From Bacteriovoracaceae bacterium UBA7317 (GTDB taxonomy: Bacteria > Bdellovibrionota > Bacteriovoracia > Bacteriovoracales > Bacteriovoracaceae), in NCBI GenBank assembly GCA_002474345.1, contig DKQD01000034.1, forward strand, positions 40,147 through 47,300: a DNA stretch of 7,154 bases, given 5' to 3'. The translations under genes were made by a program, and so were the position numbers. The notes below the pieces were generated by a model. It was not told the origin of the DNA and searched no databases. It worked only from the letters and a program-made list of their open reading frames with translations. Shown one piece after another: positions 5,551 to 7,154 of the stretch (position 1 is the first letter of the stretch; each line of letters starts with the position of its first letter).

Positions 5551-6301
5551 AAAAAGCATTCCTCAATTCGTCAAATTTTCCATTCTCTTTCATTTTCAAA
5601 AAGGCCCCTTGAAACTTTTTAACAAGCTCAGGCGAACTTTGTTTATTAAAGGCCATATATAGCCCTTTTTTGGAAAGCGCGTCAAAATAAAATGACCTTT
5701 TTAAAACTTTATTTGGATCAATACCTTTTTCTTTTAGGAGGTGAAAGGCCACCATTTCATTCATTGCCCATAAATCTATTCTCTTTGCTTTAAGCTTCAG
5801 GAAGCTTGAGAAGTATGTTGATGTTGGAAAGATATTTTTTCCTTTAGTAAAACCCTGTGATAAGAGGTATTGCTCTCTTACATCTTCTCTTACAGTACCG
5901 ATCCGGTATTTTTTTGCATCAGCTAAATTGTTTATTTTAATATTTTTATTTTGCTTTAAAGAGAATAAGAAATACTTTGAGGGAGCAATTGGACCGATCC
6001 AGTGAAAAAGATTTTCTCTTTTTGGGTTTCTTCCCATTGAGTAAATAAGTACATTTTTTTCACGCCTGGCCGTTTGGAAAGTTCTTACCCAAGGCATGAC
6101 TTCGATACCATTTTTTGGTTTTAACTTTAACATATCCAGTATTGTTTTTACTATGCCTGTACTAAATCCTTTAATTGAGTCATCTGTTTTGTAGTTATAG
6201 GGAGGAAAGTTTTCAGTGACGATTCTAAAATCTTGGGCTTTAACATTAGAAATGATAACACCCACAAAAAAGAAGACTAAAAGTGTTAACCATTTATTCA
6301 T
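5543..6301 (-). CDS. Periplasmic solute-binding protein (SBP_bac_3 / COG0834-like), orphan
   Basis: Predicted periplasmic ligand-binding protein of the type-II fold used by polar amino-acid ABC transporters. Residues 1-22 are a Sec signal peptide (NK, hydrophobic core LTLLVFFFVGVII, cleavage after VKA). The mature part opens with FRIVTENFPPYNY (25-37), typical of the first strand and binding loop. It continues with GFSTGIVKTIL (45-55), MPWVRTF (69-75), GPIAPSKY (103-110), the second-lobe entry IGTVREDV (134-141), and a late DLWAMNEMVAFHLL segment (176-189). At 252 residues it is the usual length. No permease or ATPase gene lies beside it, as for many stand-alone members, so the partner and ligand are unknown. 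ATG at 6301 has only a weak AAGGG upstream. It is followed by groES 32 bp downstream. Confidence 0.82.
   Translation of the reverse strand: MNKWLTLLVFFFVGVIISNVKAQDFRIVTENFPPYNYKTDDSIKGFSTGIVKTILDMLKLKPKNGIEVMPWVRTFQTARREKNVLIYSMGRNPKRENLFHWIGPIAPSKYFLFSLKQNKNIKINNLADAKKYRIGTVREDVREQYLLSQGFTKGKNIFPTSTYFSSFLKLKAKRIDLWAMNEMVAFHLLKEKGIDPNKVLKRSFYFDALSKKGLYMAFNKQSSPELVKKFQGAFLKMKENGKFDELRNAFFK
5545..5574 (-). promoter_or_regulatory. Candidate promoter for groES inside the end of the upstream gene
   Basis: On the minus strand TTGACG (5569-5574) matches the -35 consensus at 5 of 6 positions. TTAAAT (5545-5550), after an 18-bp spacer, matches the -10 at 4 of 6. The predicted leader is about 28 nt. 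This would let groES be expressed apart from the solute-binding gene. The -10 is modest. Confidence 0.35.
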
Positions 6302-6332
6302 ACCCGACCCTTGCTTTTTAAGCTTTCCCTTA

Positions 6333-6362
6333 ATTATAATTCCATTTTTTAATTTAACGTAA
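6333..6362 (-). promoter_or_regulatory. Promoter of the solute-binding protein gene (perfect -10)
   Basis: A perfect TATAAT on the minus strand (6333-6338) lies 31 nt before the ATG, suiting a leader of about 25 nt. The -35 is poor; the best is TTACGT (6357-6362) with an 18-bp spacer. The leader also holds a short GCTT-AAA-AAGC dyad (6313-6323). Confidence 0.5.
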
Positions 6363-6394
6363 TTATTTTTTTCATGATTATTTTTTATAAGTTT

Positions 6395-6408
6395 ATCTAA
6401 AATTAGAT
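6395..6408. promoter_or_regulatory. Short dyad in the divergent promoter region, possible operator
   Basis: ATCTAA-AA-TTAGAT is a perfect 6+6 inverted repeat with a 2-bp spacer. It sits between the minus-strand promoter near 6338 and the plus-strand -10 at 6424. Two further flanking pairs match beyond one mismatch. Its size and place suit a dimeric repressor site, but it is A+T-rich and no regulator gene is adjacent. Confidence 0.3.
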
Positions 6409-6420
6409 TAAATAAATTTT

Positions 6421-6429
6421 TGCTAAAAT
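6421..6429 (+). promoter_or_regulatory. Extended -10 promoter candidate for the outer-membrane protein gene
   Basis: TGCTAAAAT fits the extended -10 form TGn-TAtAAT with one mismatch and needs no strong -35; none is seen. Transcription would begin near 6436, only about 7 nt before the ATG at 6443. The mRNA would then be nearly leaderless and lack the weak AAGAG site at 6434-6438. Confidence 0.4.
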
Positions 6430-6442
6430 CGATAAGAGTTAT

Positions 6443-6916
6443 ATGAATAAAAAAAAATTAAATCTTTTCAAATTTATTTTGGTACTAAGTTTTGTCTTGG
6501 GAATTAATTTTAATGCCCAGGCCAAGTTTCAAGTTGGGATTTTAGCAGGTCAAAGTAAGGAAACGAGTACATCATCAACGGGTTTAAGCTTCTTATTACA
6601 AAGTGGTAACATGTTTCGTTTTATAAGCAGTTTTTCCTATTTTACGGGTGGAACGAATAAAGCAGAAGGTGAATTTGCAATTGGAGGTACATTTTACCCC
6701 CTCGCTAGCCTAACTAAATCTTTTGTACAGCCCTTTTTTGGTCTTAGTGCTTTTGTCGGGTTAAATCAAGAAAGTTCTTCTCCCAATGCTGGTTTTGATT
6801 ACTCAGTTGGCGTAGATTTAAAAATTCTAAAGAAATATGGCTTGACCATAAAAGTAGATAGACATAGTTCACCTTCTAGTCAACGACTAGCTGTAGGTTT
6901 TTACAGTCTCCATTAA
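6443..6916 (+). CDS. Small outer-membrane beta-barrel protein
   Basis: Predicted secreted protein of 157 residues. Residues 1-27 form a Sec signal peptide (NKKK, hydrophobic core FKFILVLSFVLG, cleavage after AQA). The mature part of about 130 residues is a chain of amphipathic strands with alternating hydrophobic and small residues, separated by short turns or polar loops: about 29-39, 46-55, 57-69, 75-86, 93-109, 116-129, 132-141 and 148-156. Eight strands would fit a small OmpA/OmpW-sized barrel, but the count is by eye. The chain ends GFYSLH, lacking the usual terminal Phe or Trp, although Tyr is close to the end. No cysteines, no enzyme motif and no recognisable named family. It faces the solute-binding gene divergently. 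Translation signals are weak (AAGAG only). Pore, adhesin or structural role cannot be told apart. Confidence 0.6.
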   Translation: MNKKKLNLFKFILVLSFVLGINFNAQAKFQVGILAGQSKETSTSSTGLSFLLQSGNMFRFISSFSYFTGGTNKAEGEFAIGGTFYPLASLTKSFVQPFFGLSAFVGLNQESSSPNAGFDYSVGVDLKILKKYGLTIKVDRHSSPSSQRLAVGFYSLH

Positions 6917-6931
6917 AAAAAGAGTCCTCTT
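6915..6931 (-). terminator. Weak intrinsic terminator for the M14-like gene
   Basis: On the minus strand, AAGAG-GA-CTCTT forms a short dyad followed by a run of seven T, just past the stop at 6943. In practice the stem is about 4 bp with a GGAC loop, so it is weak. It sits in the 26-bp gap between convergent genes and might also serve the plus-strand barrel gene. Confidence 0.35.
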
Positions 6932-6942
6932 GCTTTCTCTAA

Positions 6943-7154
6943 TTATTCTATCCCCTGCCCTGTAAGCTTATAAATCGGAAGAATAAACTTTTTATAACCG
7001 TCTACTTTACTCGGAAGAGCAAAGTCCATTGTATTCCACTTTACAATATTATCTGATGTTTCAGGCTCTAAAAGTTGGGTAACCAAGGCTCCTAGCTCCT
7101 GACCTGTCTTTATATAGTAGCTTCCCTTGGGAAACATGACTTTATCTTGAGAAA
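6943..7154 (-). CDS. C-terminal end of an M14-type zinc carboxypeptidase-like protein (partial)
   Basis: Only the last 69 codons and the stop are present; the frame stays open to the right edge, so the true start lies outside. The ATG at 7137 is an internal methionine, not a start. The visible part reads PKGSYYIKTGQELGALVTQL, then LLEPETSDNIVKWNTMD, and ends FILPIYKL plus a short tail. From memory this order (a GxYxIxxxQ strand, then LLEPExxDxxVxWNxxD, then PxYRL-like end) is typical of the C-terminal part of large bacterial M14 metallocarboxypeptidases. The zinc-binding HxxE and the catalytic Glu would be outside the window, so activity cannot be assessed. It converges on the beta-barrel gene. 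Confidence 0.6.
   Translation of the reverse strand, partial: SQDKVMFPKGSYYIKTGQELGALVTQLLEPETSDNIVKWNTMDFALPSKVDGYKKFILPIYKLTGQGIE

Noticed and set aside
1..7154. CRISPR array, insertion sequence, tRNA, rRNA, prophage or defence system
   Set aside because: No regularly spaced repeats, transposase or integrase motifs, cloverleaf-like sequence or defence-type protein domains were seen on either strand.

Overview
The window is a low-G+C bacterial chromosome segment with an envelope-heavy gene set. It carries a lipoprotein serine protease, a Tat-exported DUF1501 protein beside a Sec-exported DUF1800 protein, a periplasmic solute-binding protein, a small outer-membrane barrel and the end of an M14-type carboxypeptidase. 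Shine-Dalgarno sites are clear and the envelope is Gram-negative. This mix, with its A+T-rich, lysine-rich coding, would fit the Bdellovibrionota (Bacteriovorax/Halobacteriovorax-like) or a related former deltaproteobacterium. That placement is an inference from style and content; no rRNA or marker gene is present to settle it.

Layout, left to right. (1) A plus-strand trypsin-like lipoprotein (17-814) meets, tail to tail, a minus-strand block read from about 4365 down to 811. That block is DUF1800 (2878-4365), DUF1501 (1682-2872) and a PPP-family metallophosphoesterase (811-1650). The first two are translationally coupled: the DUF1501 ribosome binding site contains the DUF1800 stop codon. The third follows after 31 bp. 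Two of the three genes start with TTG. (2) A 176-bp divergent intergenic region (4366-4541) carries plausible promoters in both directions. The plus-side one (TTGAAA-17-GATAAT) is good. It drives a YgjV-like membrane protein with a GNAT-like C-terminal domain (4542-5183). (3) Another minus-strand pair follows: an orphan solute-binding protein (5543-6301) and then groES (5214-5510), which is not followed by groEL. (4) A 141-bp divergent intergenic region (6302-6442) holds a perfect TATAAT on the minus strand, an extended -10 on the plus strand and a small dyad. It is followed by a small outer-membrane beta-barrel gene (6443-6916). (5) The 3' end of an M14-like carboxypeptidase gene (minus strand) runs off the right edge.

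The coherent functional unit is the DUF1800-DUF1501 pair, a widespread two-gene module of exported proteins with no settled function, here in an apparent operon with a cytoplasmic phosphoesterase. The rest reads as ordinary chromosomal housekeeping and envelope genes. I see no CRISPR array, insertion sequence, tRNA, rRNA, phage gene or recognisable defence system. The items most worth a second look are the orphan groES, the YgjV-GNAT fusion with an altered acetyl-CoA loop, and the DUF1800/DUF1501/phosphoesterase operon.
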